A stretch of 64,000 nucleotides of DNA from Cervus elaphus (GCF_910594005.1 NC_057818.1:12894501-12958500); one strand, 5' to 3'. Positions 20,497 to 31,510 are shown, counted from the stretch's first letter. Translations and numbers: made by a program. Notes: generated by a model not told the origin, from the sequence alone.

Positions 20497-22419
20497 CAGT
20501 GGACCTTCCTTTTCCTCCCTCTGGCCCTGTGTGCACCCTCTTAGGAAGCCACGATAGTGGCCGTTACACGCCTTGTCCCCGGGTAGGGCTGGCAGTGGGA
20601 TGGCGCACTGTGCAGTAAAGTTTTGCGGAATAGAGGGGCAGGGGCCAAGGCAGGAGGGGAAGGGAAGGGGTGACTCTCAGAGCTAACCCTGTGGGCAAGG
20701 GGGTGCCTCCCCCTCCCGTACTCGCCCTGGCCTCCTTGTCCAGTCTCGACTTCCGGGGCGGGAGTGAGGAGTGGCGCTGTGCCAGGCCCAGGGCCATCCA
20801 GAGTGCCCACTGCGCCTGTCCCTCTCAGGCCTCAGTTTCCCTCACTGTAAGATGGGTTTGTAGTACCCTTTGTTTAGGCCCTCTTGGGGAAATAAGCAGG
20901 CTGGCCCATGGAGGGCAGTGTGCTCGACATTTGCGTGGGTCTTGACAGAGCCTGACTTGGTTGTAGAGCAGCTGGGCCTGCTGCGAGAGGGCGGCGGGGT
21001 GGAGGATGCCCATGGAGGAGGAGGGCACCATGGCTGAGGGCGTGCTGTCGAGGGGGCAGGTCCCACGTGGGGCCCCAGCTGTACCAGTTCTGTCCTGGGG
21101 TAACTGACTCTGCCTCAGTGTCTCCAGATGGGAAATGGGCGAGGTGAGAGCCCCAGCCCCACAAGGAGCCTCCGGTGACGGATAAGAGGGTGGGAGATGG
21201 AGCCTGACACGCACGAGACTTGCTGTGCCTGTGGAGTCAGCTTGTCTTCATTTCTGGGCTGCGTTTGGGGCTGAGGAGCAAAGTGCTGGCTGGTCAAACC
21301 AAAGGAAGCTTCTAGGTGCAGAAGCCTTTGCATCTGAAGGTTGGTCATCCCTTGAAAGAGCAGTGGAGAATGTGACACAGTGGGCGTCTAAAGGTCCCTA
21401 AGCCGTCCACTCCTCCCCTCTGTGCTTTTGAGTTGGGGGAACCCATGCTCAGAGGGACCCTGACATGTGGGAGAGGTGGTGCTGTCCAGACCCGCTTGCT
21501 TTGCCCCTGGCCCACTCTGGTTTGTACACTGAGGACTTTGCATAAAACTGGGGTCCTGCATCCGTGTCTCTCCCCCCTGGGACCTGGCTCATGCAGCAGG
21601 AAGCATCTGGCAGGGGTCAGCGGGTGGTCTGCAGTGCGGAGGCGTGGTGTCCTGCTCACAGAGGCCTGTCTCGTCACCATGGACCCCTTGGGCTGGGAAT
21701 GGGCAGCTCCCCAGGAATGTATCTTTTCTTGTCATCACTTCTTTCCTTCCTGTGTTTTCCGGAATGGCATAAAAGCCCCTCTGTGCCAGCGACAGCCTCA
21801 GGATCATAGGCCCCCATCCTTGTTCCCCCGAGACCACCAAAGTGCTAGTGTGCCCACTGCACAGATGGGGCCCACTGAGCTCTGCCAGGCCGGCGTCTCT
21901 GTTTCCAGCCTGTGTCAGGGAAGGCAGGCTCCCCCGGTCGCCCCGCTCTGCAGGGGACAGGTGCGTGGCACTTCCCAGGGTGGACCCAGCCTGAGGGAGA
22001 GGGGGTCCCTGCTGCAGCTTTCCGCTGCTCCAGGGAGCCCTGGGCTGCTGCCACCCACAGGGGTCCTCCGCTGCCCAGGCGGACTCGTGGGCCTCGCGTG
22101 ATGTAGGAGCATCCTCCTGGCCCCGGGGGCCGGCACCCACCCCCACACTCAGCCCCTCACCCCTCTCCTGGAGGCAGGGGGTGGGGAGCGTTCTGTGACG
22201 TGTCCTCCACCCCTCTGTGCTGGAGGCAGCTCAGTGTAACCCCGTGCCTGGGTTTCCCTCGCCCTGTTGGGGCCCCCTCTCCAGTGGGTGGCTGTAAAAA
22301 TAGCACTTGCTTTCAGTTAGGAGCTGGGGGCGGCGGGGGTCCGGTTTCCCTGCTCCTGGAGGAATTACCGGCCCACATGTTGCCAGGAGCCTTGGCTGGG
22401 AGAGGCAAGCGTGGCTCCA
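20497..22419. other. GC-rich unique DNA
   Basis: A weak MIR-like trace ('ggcctcagtttccctcactg', then 'taagatgggtttgtagtacc') lies near 20828-20870. Otherwise no repeat or gene is recognised. Frames of 222 and 185 codons on opposite strands (21433-22146) lack domains. Confidence 0.4.
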
Positions 22420-22620
22420 AGCCGGCGAGCGGGCGGCGGCGCAGATGGAAACTCGATCCCGGCTCAGCAGACTGTTTGATTTATTTTAAAATCAAGCAGA
22501 TGGCTGCTGCAGGGGTTTGTTTAAGTTCAGCTCCGAGCCGGGCCCACGGCCAGGAGCCTCGGGGCAGCTGCGCCAAAAATTTTTCAATGACTTTGGTCGT
22601 CTAACCACCTCTTCCCTCCC
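22420..22620. promoter_or_regulatory. Candidate regulatory element with paired CAGATGG E-boxes
   Basis: An AT-rich core ('gtttgatttattttaaaatc') is embedded in CpG-rich DNA and flanked by two identical GCAGATGG sites at 22441-22448 and 22496-22503, 55 bp apart. CAGATG is a bHLH E-box of the NeuroD/Atonal type. A second AT block ('aaaaatttttcaatgacttt') follows near 22574. The composition contrasts with both flanks. Conservation cannot be tested here. Confidence 0.35.
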
Positions 22621-24189
22621 TTGTGAACTTGAGCCTCACCACACACATGTCGGCCGCTCGCGCCATCTCCACGCGGCCCGGCTGCGCCCAGCTCTCCGGC
22701 CCCCACTTTGGCTTGCCGCGTCCGCCTCTGTCTTTGTCCTCCTGTATCTGCCTGTCTCTGCCTCTGTCTCTGAGTCTGTGTGTCTCCTGGTTTCTGGGTC
22801 TCTCTGGGTCTCCTCACCACTCGCTTTCCCAGGAAGCCTTCCCAGCTCTCCCTCGGGCTCGCCGGCTTCCTCCGCACCCCTCTGCCCCGCCCTCACCCAC
22901 CCCCAGCGGCACCACTCCCGCCGTCGGCACTTGGGAGAACAGCCAACCTTTGTGGCCACTCAGCGTCCTCTGGGCTGTCCCCTCTCCGAGACACTGTGGC
23001 TGGGAAAACCAGGCCTCGACCATAAAATCCTGCAGTAGACCAGCCCCCCTAGGTCCAGTGGCTCAGCTCCCGCCTGGGGCAGGGAGGCCGGGTGGCCTGC
23101 AGCTGTCCCTGCTGGGGACAGAGCGGATGGCCTGAGCACCCACGAGGATCCCACTGTGTGGCTGTTTGTCTGGGGAGGCCGGCTGGGGGCTGCCAGCGGG
23201 GTTCACGCTCCCCCATGTGCTCATGCACAGATACCCACACACCTCCCCCAACACTGCTGGTTGTGGACAGACCAGGGCGTATCCCCCAGGCCCCCAGAAG
23301 AATTGACTGGCCCCCTGTTCAAATGGCAGCAAGCTCTGCAACCTGAGACCCATCCCCTAAGGGACCCAGCACCCGCTGCTACTTCCTAAACAGACCAGGG
23401 CTTTAAAGAGCTGCCAACTCTGTAAACAACCCCAGATCCACAAGGGGCACTCTCTAGAAGGGTGGGACACGGCCTCCAGCCAACTCTGCACCAAGGAGGG
23501 AGTTGGAGGGCTGATGGCACTCAGGCCCCTGACCTGGGCTGGGGTCAGGCCCCACGGCAGCCCTGATTGGGTCCAGGGTGTTTTTCTGTCTCTGGATGGG
23601 ATAGCCAGCTCTGGTTGATGTGGTGGGTTCTGACTCAGCTGCCCACCCCAGCCCCCAGAGTCACCCCAACTCAGTGACCCACCTCAGGGAGGGCGGGAAA
23701 GGCCTGCACTAAGCTGGCCACAGGGCAGCTGAGGGTCTAGCACGGGCGCTGGGGAGAGGGCGAGGCAGGGCACTGGTTCCACACCTCTCTTCCTTTCGGC
23801 CGCATCCACGCTGGCAGGGACCTAGCCTGGCCCCTAGTGCCCCTCTGCCCCGCCCCGGGGTCCTCAGTGGAATGACATGCTTCATGGTAGAGGCCCCAGC
23901 TTTCTCCATCAGACTGCCCTGAATGGATCCAAGGGGACCTCGGGGACAGACTTGTCCGGAACGGCAGCGCGCGGGGCCCAGCCCTCAGCTGGATCCAGAG
24001 CAGAACTCCTGCGCCCCTTGCCCGAGGCCCAGTTGGTCAGGTGGTCACAGGACCGCAGGATGTGCTGGGGGCAGCACCCTTGGGTACAGGACCATGGCCT
24101 CTACACACCCCCGGGGGGATAGTTTCACATCCCAGCACAATTGCATTAGTTCTCCAGGGCATCGTGGATGGTGGAAACCAGCCTGCCAG
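22621..24189. other. GC-rich unique DNA
   Basis: CpG-dense on its left side (22640-22720 and 22860-22930). A CT-rich stretch with 'tctctgcctctgtctctgag' lies near 22750. No gene or repeat is recognised; the frames have no domains. Confidence 0.4.
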
Positions 24190-24380
24190 CAGCTTTAAAA
24201 ATCTTCGTATCTGTTTTTCAAAACAGCCCATTCCCATCTCCCATGGCCATGCACCAGCATCTCTGTCAGATCAAATAATTTGAAAATTATAATGATTTTG
24301 GCACCTCCTGGAATAGCCCAGGAAGCTGAAAGCATGGCCCAATTAAAAAGTGCATCCCAGTTCGCTTCATGGATAGGATG
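24190..24380. promoter_or_regulatory. Candidate conserved non-coding element
   Basis: A repeat-free, AT-rich island ('gatcaaataatttgaaaatt', then 'ataatgattttggcacctcc', then 'gcccaattaaaaagtgcatc') carries several TAAT/ATTA homeodomain cores and a CAATTA/NKX-like site. It resembles developmental enhancers in composition only. No conservation evidence is available. Confidence 0.3.
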
Positions 24381-24543
24381 GGTGGGGGTCATTCCTGTTG
24401 AAAATGCACCCTGGTAGGTGGGGAAGTTTTTGTTGATTTATTTTCTGTCTCACTGGTCCCCTGCCTGGGCTGGCCTTCACTGCACAGAGGCCTGGATCCA
24501 CCATAGGGCTTCATTAATACTGTGACTTCTCTTCTCTTTCTAG

Positions 24544-24786
24544 TGTAATTTTTGTGTACGAAAGAGGAAAACAAAAATTTTAAAGCTGCAGATCCCCAAA
24601 GCTGTGAAACTTTTTGAAATTTCATTTTCTAGGTGGTTTTACCAGAGTGATGTTTTTGTTCGTTTACTGATTAGTTGTATGAAGGAGAAGATGGTTTATG
24701 GGCAGGCAGGCATCAAAGCTATCACACCCGTGTGTTCTACCTCAGGAAAACACCGAAAAATGCCTTTAGACCTACCAATGTTATGA
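24544..24786 (+). other. Possible exon: open frame directly after a strong splice acceptor
   Basis: A long pyrimidine tract ('gacttctcttctctttctag') ends in AG at 24542-24543. From the next base, one frame stays open for 80 codons to a TGA at 24784-24786. The DNA is AT-rich, so this length is somewhat more notable than in GC-rich parts. The peptide begins CNFCVRKRKTKILKLQ and is Lys-rich, with no recognised domain. There is no evidence of transcription, and a stop-containing terminal exon or chance are both possible. Confidence 0.2.
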
Positions 24787-24869
24787 ATTATAAAGTCTTC
24801 AAACTGCTAAGCTTGATGATAGCCACGTGGGGCCAGCACCGTTTTTCTTACCGTTCTTTACTATATAAA

Positions 24870-25030
24870 AAAATAAACATCATGTAAAATTTACCATTAC
24901 ACCCATCTTAGAGGGTCCAGCCTAGTGGCGTTAAGTATGTGTGTGCTTTTGTGTGACCATCACCACCATCAAGTTCCAGAACTTTCTTATCACCCAAAAC
25001 TGAAACTCCATACCCATTTCCAGTACCATA
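24870..25030 (-). mobile_element. Old L1 fragment, antisense
   Basis: 'catgtaaaatttaccattac', 'cccatcttagagggtccagc', 'ctagtggcgttaagtatgtg', 'gaccatcaccaccatcaagt' and 'actgaaactccatacccatt' are the antisense L1M 3' order. Confidence 0.85.
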
Positions 25031-25424
25031 TTCAAGATGTTATGGGGGCAGAGACACTGCCTGGGCTGCACAGGGCACACACAGAGGTTTCCCGTGTAGG
25101 GGCCAAAATCCCTGGATGCGGTGGAGAGAACAACAAAGGAGCAGAAAATTGTGTGCTGAAGACAGGGGTGGATACAGAGAGAGGGACCAGGGGAGAAGCA
25201 GAGGAAGAGGCGGGTTGAGGAACAGAGGAGAGGTTCCTGAAGCCAAACTTAAAAAAAAAAGGCACCCTGGGTCTGGTTGGCAGCTGTGGAACATTGTTAT
25301 ATTTGAGTTGAGCTGGAGGCTCTACAGATTAGTGAGAGCTGTTCCAGTTCCAGTTTATAGCTTAGTTTGAGTCAGACTCCCTGGTTTCCCGGATGCCCAG
25401 TCCTTGGCGGGATCCAGAAGCTCC
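25031..25424. other. Unassigned DNA
   Basis: Contains an A-run at 25250-25260. Opposing frames at 25032-25294 and 25116-25370 have no domain. Confidence 0.3.
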
Positions 25425-25870
25425 ATCATTCATTCCATGGAGGTCTGCTGAGCATGTTCCGAGTACGGGAGACCCAGCTCTGAACAGGACAGACCTCCCT
25501 CCACTCCCCACACCCTCCCCCATCCAGTTTATCTTCTGCAGGCAGACCTGACCAAGAAGAAAGTAGGGAACAAGTATGCACTGTGCTATCAGATAAATCT
25601 GCAGCCAGTTATCACCGGGGAGGTGGGGAAGCCTGGAGGGAGCCCGTGAGCAGGGGCTGTATGGGAATTGACCGACATGCTTGGGAGCGGGTGGGAGGCC
25701 AAGCCTTGACTGGCAGGAGGGGCCGATCAGGCGAGGAGTGGTCCTGGCAGAGTGAACAGAAAAGCAGTCACTGCAAAAGTCCTGATGGGGAAAGTGCTAG
25801 GGGTTCTGTAGGTACAGCAGGTGGTTGGCTTGGCTGATGGGTAAATAGGGAGGAAGGAGAGCCCAGGGGA
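25425..25870 (-). repeat. L2 LINE, antisense, long fragment
   Basis: 'tcattcattccatggaggtc', 'tgctgagcatgttccgagta', 'tgctatcagataaatctgca' and 'cactgcaaaagtcctgatgg' match successive parts of antisense L2 over about 440 bp. Confidence 0.65.
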
Positions 25871-26144
25871 GGTCCGAGAGGCCAGGGGGGCTACAGGACG
25901 TCGATCCCTGAGAGTTCCAAGTGGGAAGGGGATTTTGGGGGCAGTTCCCTAGGGAGATGTAAGCTGATGGGTGGAACCCCCATCCCTCTGGCTGCTGGAT
26001 GGGGAGCGAAGTGGAGAGGGCAGGCATGGACGTGGCATCAAAGAATACGTTGAGTCCTATCAGGGTCCACTGGTCCCCCTTTCAGTTGGCCTTTGATCAT
26101 TCTCACTGCTTCATGGAGAGTCTCGGGCTCTCCTCAGTGGCCCC

Positions 26145-26515
26145 CTATTGGTTGCTATACAACTTACCTACTGCTGTGTAACAGAATACCCCCAAATGTT
26201 GTAGCAGAAAACAAGGTTTGACTGGGGCTGGGCCGTCAGCTCCAAGATGGCACCTCACGCAGCTCTTGAGTGGAGCCTCAGCTCCTTGCCGTGTGGGTGT
26301 CTCCCTAGAGCAGCTGGCTTTGCGCAGAGTCAGTGACCCAAGAAAGAACCACGGGGAGCCTCAGTGCCTCAGATGACCTGGTCTCGGAAGCCACGCACGG
26401 TCACTCCTGCCCTGTTCTCTTCACGGGACGCGAATCCCTAAGTCTGGCCCACACTCAAGGGCTCTACCTCTTCGGGGGAGTCGTGTCAAAGAATCCGTGG
26501 ATATGTTTTTAAACC
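26145..26515 (+). mobile_element. Ancient LTR-like repeat (MaLR/ERVL type suspected)
   Basis: 'acctactgctgtgtaacaga', 'atacccccaaatgttgtagc', 'gcctcagctccttgccgtgt' and 'ggcccacactcaagggctct' appear in the order of an old mammalian LTR-type repeat that reads 'ctgctgtgtaacaaattacc'. I cannot name the subfamily. No coding sequence is present. Confidence 0.5.
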
Positions 26516-26854
26516 ACCACACTTGCTGATCTCCATTTTTAATAGAGAATAGGCCTTCGGTCCTGAGCCTTCATTGGGAGTCTTATTTGGCTAAAATTGA
26601 ATAGCATTGCGTCGTTTTCACAGTTTGTATTTTTAGGGTTATTTTCCACTTATGTTGCTTAATACTGATTTTCTTTTTAGGGTAGTCATGTACATTTTAA
26701 TGTATATTTAAGCTTAAAAAAATGAGTTGACTTAAGGGAGATTATGAAGTAAGAAATACTAAGTAGACTTAAGAGGAAGGACAGAGAGAGTGAAAATGCC
26801 ATACAGTAGGAGGTGGAACGTGATGGCCACGGCTGGGGCCTGCTGGCCACAGGG
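26516..26854. other. AT-rich unassigned DNA
   Basis: No gene or repeat is recognised. Contains AT-rich runs near 26690-26730 and a purine-rich part near 26770. Confidence 0.3.
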
Positions 26855-26985
26855 TAGCTGAGAGTTCAGGCTCTGGGTTCGACCCCTGGCTCAGTCTCCT
26901 GCAACTGTGTGACCGTGGGTGGCAATCTAGCCTCTTTGACCTGTTTCCCTGTTGATAAAGTTAGTGAGCCGCCTGCTGCCTGGGC
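26855..26985 (+). repeat. MIR SINE, sense
   Basis: 'gagttcaggctctgggttcg', 'acccctggctcagtctcctg' and 'caactgtgtgaccgtgggtg' match the MIR 5' and core regions. Confidence 0.65.
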
Positions 26986-27126
26986 ACTGTGGGGCCCAGG
27001 TGGGGTGAGGTATCCAGGGAAGGGCTTGGCACAGGGCCGGTTAGGGAGTAAGGGGCCATGAGTGTCCACTGCTAGGATGGCAGCCTCTCCACACAGTCTG
27101 CAGGCTGCTTGAGGTGCTCCTGGGGT

Positions 27127-27156
27127 GGGTGTGTGTGTGTGTGTTGTGTGTGTGTA
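27127..27156. repeat. (GT)n microsatellite, interrupted
   Basis: A short GT run with one TT interruption. Confidence 0.85.
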
Positions 27157-27399
27157 GCTGGAGAACTAAGGAGAAACCCCCCCACCCCCCTGTTCACTCA
27201 GAGCAGTGGTAGCACTTGTTGGTGAGGATGGGAAGACTCCTTTGGGGGGTGTCTTCATCTGGTCAGAACACTGAGGTTACCCATAAGAAATCAGTGGCCC
27301 GAATAGCGGTCGTCCTCCTCATCCACTTGTCTGCCTGCCCAGCCCTCCTCTGTGCATCTGTCTTCTCTGTCCTTTCATCCACCGCATGTGTGTATGCAT

Positions 27400-27715
27400 C
27401 TGGCCTGCCTGCCTTCCATCCTTCCTTCCGTCTGTCCTTCCATCCATCCATCCATCCGCTTATTTTCTTTCCATTGTCCACACGTGCATCCATCACCCAT
27501 CTGTCCATCCATCCACCTGCCTTTCCTTCTTCCATCCCTTCGTAGCTCTCTCTTACCTGGTTCCTCGTGGCATTCATCCATCCATTTATCTTGTTTTCCT
27601 TCTGGGCATCCCTCCGCCAGTCCATCCATCCATTTTTTCCTTCCTTTCATCCATCCATGCATCCACCTGATCATCCATCTGTGCCTTGGTCCATCCATCC
27701 ATTTGACAGGCATCG
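27400..27715. repeat. (ATCC)n-rich tetranucleotide tract
   Basis: About 315 bp of imperfect CATC/ATCC and CTTCC repeats on the plus strand, with interruptions. Three long frames (Ser-Ile-His-Pro rich on plus, Trp-Met-Asp-Gly rich on minus) are pure by-products. A complementary (GATG)n tract occurs at 31340-31510. Confidence 0.93.
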
Positions 27716-28110
27716 GATTTTGTACTGAGGATGTAGCAATGAACAGAAGAGCCCCTGCCATCAGGGCATTCCTGTCCAGTCAGGGAGGCCTATATGTTGT
27801 GAAGGATGAGGAGATGGTGGGTTATGCTCTAATGGTGTCGTGAGCACCTGCTGTATACATGCAGCCTCATCATGATCAGTGAAGGCAAATGCATAAGGCC
27901 CTCATGGTGGGTGTGTGTCCACAGGACAGAAGTGTCAAAGGGGATGTGATCAGCTCTACCTTGCAAGGGAGGGAATACTTGAAGGGCTCTTGCGGGATGT
28001 GCAGGTGGCTGGAAAGGGTGATTGAGGTGGCAGGAACCACACAGGCAAGTTTGGGGATGTCTGCACGACTGAGGAGCCTCCGGACAGCATCCTGTCCTGG
28101 AGGAGAACTT
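27716..28110 (-). repeat. L2 LINE, antisense
   Basis: 'aggatgtagcaatgaacaga', 'agagcccctgccatcagggc', 'gagggaatacttgaagggct' and 'ctggaaagggtgattgaggt' follow the L2 antisense order. The simple-repeat tract lies at its 3' tail side, the usual place for tail-derived satellites in L2. Confidence 0.6.
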
Positions 28111-28264
28111 GCAGGTTGGGGCCAGAGTCAGGGGTTGCTGGGCCAACTTGAAGGAAACTCAGAGTCGCGGAGGATAAGCGTAGGCAGAGAACATAGCAGG
28201 GGGGTTATTTCAGGCCAGTCAAGACTCCGGATACATGCTGGCTCTGTGAGGAGCCCTGGGAGAA

Positions 28265-28790
28265 GGGAACTCGTTCACTAACTCACTCAGCATGTCCTGC
28301 CTGCTGGCCATGTGCTGGCACAGGGGTGCAGCAGGAAGCAAGACAGGCAAGGCCCTGCCCTCACCATCCGATCGGAGGCCTCAAAACATTAAACATAAAT
28401 CGATGCCACAGGAATGCCCTGCCAGTAGTGAGAAGTGTGTGGTAGAGAAGACACTGGGGTGCGGTGGGGGTGAGGAGCGCTGCCTGGAGCGAACAGGCTG
28501 GCCTCTCCCAGGAGGGGGGTCACGCATGCCACGGGGCGTGGGGGGAGAACAGCTTCCAGACAGAGGGGCAGCTCACAGAGGCCCTGTGGCGGGGACAGCT
28601 GGCCTGCTGGGGCGGGTGTGTAATCCAGGCTCTACGGACCCCGGCACTCAGCTTGTGACGAGTGAGTGGACTGCAGGTGTGATGTTGGAAGTCAGAGATG
28701 GAGAGGCCTGTACAGGGGGTTTGTGGTTTTTTTCTGTGGGTGCTGGGGAGCCTCTGAAGGTGGCTGAGCAGGGGAGGCTCGTGAGCATCG
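28265..28790 (-). repeat. L2 LINE, antisense, long diverged copy
   Basis: 'actcactcagcatgtcctgc', 'caggaagcaagacaggcaag', 'gccctgccctcaccatccga', and much later 'gagcctctgaaggtggctga' and 'gcaggggaggctcgtgagca', match L2 in order. A plus-strand frame of 191 codons (28292-28867) spans it and is not coding. Confidence 0.6.
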
Positions 28791-28879
28791 TTCTTGGGCA
28801 GCAACATGCAGGATGGCCGGGATGGAGAGGGCGAAGCTCTCGGGCCAGAAGCTTCTGGGAGTGCTGAGTCAGTGCAGTT

Positions 28880-29050
28880 AATGCCCAGGCTTTAAGGTCA
28901 CCCAAGCCTGGGACCGAGTCCTCCCCTGCCGCAAACCAGCACTGTGACCCAGGCGAGGTAGTCCTGCCTCTGAGCCTCCGTGTCCTCACTTACAGAACAG
29001 GCCTAACCACGGCGCCTGTGTCTGGGGTTGTCATGGAGATGCCAGATGTC
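28880..29050 (+). repeat. MIR SINE, sense
   Basis: 'gctttaaggtcacccaagcc', 'caaaccagcactgtgaccca' and 'ctctgagcctccgtgtcctc' mark a MIR. Confidence 0.65.
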
Positions 29051-29078
29051 CGGTGTGAGCAGCCCCTCCCCTGACTGC

Positions 29079-29090
29079 GTAGGAACCTTG
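29079..29090. repeat. Target-site duplication, left copy
   Basis: GTAGGAACCTTG here is repeated exactly at 29290-29301 and flanks the Bov-tA SINE. Confidence 0.9.
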
Positions 29091-29289
29091 TGCCTGCTCA
29101 GTCACTCAGTCGCGTCCAGCTCTGCAACCCGGTGGACTGTAACCCACTAGGCTCCTCTGTCCTTGGGATTCTCTGGGCAAGAATACTGGGGCGGGTTGCC
29201 ATTTCTTCCTCCAGGGGATCTTCTTGACCCAGGGATCGAACCTACATCTCCTGCATTGCAGGTGGATTCTTCAGCACTAAGTCACCTGA
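29091..29289 (-). mobile_element. Bov-tA SINE, antisense, with intact 12-bp TSD
   Basis: In reverse orientation the element shows the tRNA-like head ('gggatcgaacctacatctcc' region with the B box) and the BovA body ('gggcaagaatactggggcgg', 'cactcagtcgcgtccagctc'). Both flanks carry GTAGGAACCTTG, so the insertion is complete and its target-site duplication has not decayed. It is probably one of the younger insertions in the window. Confidence 0.95.
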
Positions 29290-29301
29290 GTAGGAACCTT
29301 G
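29290..29301. repeat. Target-site duplication, right copy
   Basis: An exact second copy of GTAGGAACCTTG bounding the SINE. Confidence 0.9.
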
Positions 29302-30039
29302 CTCACATTGATTCTGGCAGCTTCCCAGGCCGGCGAGAACCACGTGTGTCATGGATGGATGCAGACCGGCAGGAGGGCAGCTCCATCGTGTCTGATGAAA
29401 AGAAGATATAGAGATGTGTCTCAGTGTACCATTCTGCAAAGGGGCCTGGGGCCTCCCACCCTCCCTGGGGAGAGAACACACCCAAGTTACACGGCCCCCA
29501 GCCCCGCAGTCTATTTGAGCTGTGCAGGGCCTGGGCGTCCGACAAGCCAAACAACTGTTTTTGAGTCACTGCATTATGGCAGCCAAATGGAACTGCTTCC
29601 ATGGTCGGCTCTAGGAGGAGGGGTGGAGGGACACCTCCTCCTCCTTGAAGGGGAGGCTACTTGGCTGGAGTCAGGAGCGCAGCCTGCAGAGTGGGGGTGG
29701 GGGGCCTCTCTGGACCCGGGCTGAGGTCTGCCCCAGGCCGACAGGGTGCCCACTTCGGGGCTGCCAGGCTGGCTCTGGATCGGCAGGGGTGGGGGGAGGA
29801 GGGCGGCTGCGTGGAGGGGTGTCTCTCCCTGCAGGCATCGGCAGGCTGGAGCCAGCTGCTCTGGCCTTGGCAGGGCGAACACAGAGCAAGTCAGCACAGC
29901 CTCCGCAGTGCCAAGGCCGGGAGCAGGCTTGCGGCTCCCGTTCCGCTTCTGCGGGCGGGGCCTTTGTGCCCACCTGGCTTCCCCCTGGGCCTGGCCCTCC
30001 TGTACCCCCACATTCTCTGACAGTGATGGCTAATTAGAG
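29302..30039. other. GC-rich unique DNA
   Basis: No gene or repeat is recognised. Opposing frames of up to 145 codons at 29574-30037 have no domains. A 'gatggctaattagagctgat' motif with a homeodomain core lies at 30025-30044, preceded by TGACAG at 30018-30023. Confidence 0.35.
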
Positions 30040-30245
30040 CTGATGTCTACTGGGGCCCCCTTCTATGTGACAAGCAATGTGCAGAATGTTTTCATGTATA
30101 CTCAGTTGTTTAACACTCACAAGATACTGCTCGCATTTTATGGAGAAGGTGATGGAGGCACAGAGGAGTTAAGTGACTTACCAAAGGTCACACAGCCAGC
30201 AAGTAGTAGATAGAGCTGACTCCAGAAGCCATGCTTTTAACTTCT
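30040..30245 (-). repeat. MIR SINE, antisense, near full length
   Basis: 'ctatgtgacaagcaatgtgc', 'ttaacactcacaagatactg', 'ggcacagaggagttaagtga' and 'cttaccaaaggtcacacagc' are the antisense MIR blocks in order. Confidence 0.85.
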
Positions 30246-31339
30246 TCATGAGACCACCTCCTGCAACCAATAATGACAGTGCCAACTGCAGCCCATAGCC
30301 TCAGGTGTACAAGAGAGAACCTTTCCCTTAAATCAAAGTAAATCCAAGTATAATATTCTTAGCCCTTTCCTCTTGTCACGAGCTGGCTGCCACAGCTCCA
30401 AGCATCACGTTCTTACAGGAGGATAGCATCCAAAAGCAGAAGGGGAAGGGATGGGGTCTCCTTTGCCATTTTCTCTTTGGGGCAAGGGTGTTTTCCAGAA
30501 GATCTTAGCAAATTTGTCCACCTGTCCAAGTTGGGTCACATGCTTATCTGTAATTGCAAGGTGCTGGGAATACGAGTATCTGACCTTTCCAGACTTCATG
30601 CGTGGCAGGCTGTGCCATCAGAAAAAGAGGCAGGTAGGAATGGCTGGTGGGGAGCAGCCCAATTGGCCTGATCTTCAAGCAGGGGCTGCCACCTCCCTTT
30701 TACAGATGAGGAATGAGGCTCAGTGGCAGGAGCCTGGCCAGGGTCTGTGGACCCCGTGCTGGCATCAAGCATCTGGGCGGGGTGCTTCCTCTGCGTTCGT
30801 TTTAGAACTGTACCTCCAGCTGGGGGTCAGGCTCTGGCAGGCTGTAACAGGGCATATTTTTCTTTTGGGCGTCCTTGTGTGACTCAGGAATGAACATCTA
30901 GAAGGTTCTAAATCACCCTGTACTGTACTGGAAGAGCTGTGTTACCCACACTCCTTTCTGTTTGCAAATGCCACAAACCCAGTTCCAAAAGGATGTTTGT
31001 GGACTCCTGTAACCAGTGAAGGGTGAAGCTGGCCCTCGGCACCCTTGGATCCAGAGTCATAGGTCCTTCCGCCTGTCTCCATCCTCAGCTTTGCTCCCTC
31101 CCGTGTGGAATGCGTCCTTGGGCAGGTTCTTCTCTCAGGTCAGAGATGGCTATGGTCAGTTCTAGGCTCGTATCTAGTGACTCCAAAGAGGGCACAGAGA
31201 GGAATTCCTGGGAAATGTCCCAAGGAAGATTCTGATTGGCCCACCCTTGTGGAGGGGAAGGAGTGTGTTGGTGGACAGGGCCAGTGGGTCAGGGAGGGAC
31301 AGATGCTGGTTAGATACAGTGAAAAAGTTGCTTACTGTA
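30246..31339. other. Unassigned DNA
   Basis: The part at 30300-30620 may hold an old, unassigned interspersed repeat (it contains 'aagttgggtcacatgcttat'). No gene is recognised; the 143-codon frame at 30451-30882 has no domain. Confidence 0.3.
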
Positions 31340-31510
31340 GATGAGTGAGTGGAAGGACAGAGTGATGGAAAGGTGAAGGGTGGATGGGAGGATGGATGGA
31401 TGGATAGATGGACAGATGAATGGAGGCATGAATGTGCTGATGGTTAACCAGATAGATGCTTAGATGGACAGATAGATGGACCTATAGCTGGATGCATGGT
31501 TGGAATGGGA
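31340..31510. repeat. (GATG)n-rich tetranucleotide tract
   Basis: Imperfect GGAT/GATG/GATA repeats on the plus strand. The strand composition is the complement of the (ATCC)n tract at 27400-27715, so the two tracts form a distant inverted pair. Confidence 0.9.

Noticed and set aside
20065..20536. Cys/Val-repeat proteins
   Set aside because: They are translations of the (CA)n array in each frame of the minus strand.
27400..27715. CRISPR-like array
   Set aside because: Units are tetranucleotides without spacers, and the genome is a mammal's.
27263..27843. Trp-Met-Asp-Gly and Ser-Ile-His-Pro repeat proteins
   Set aside because: They are translations of the (ATCC)n tract.
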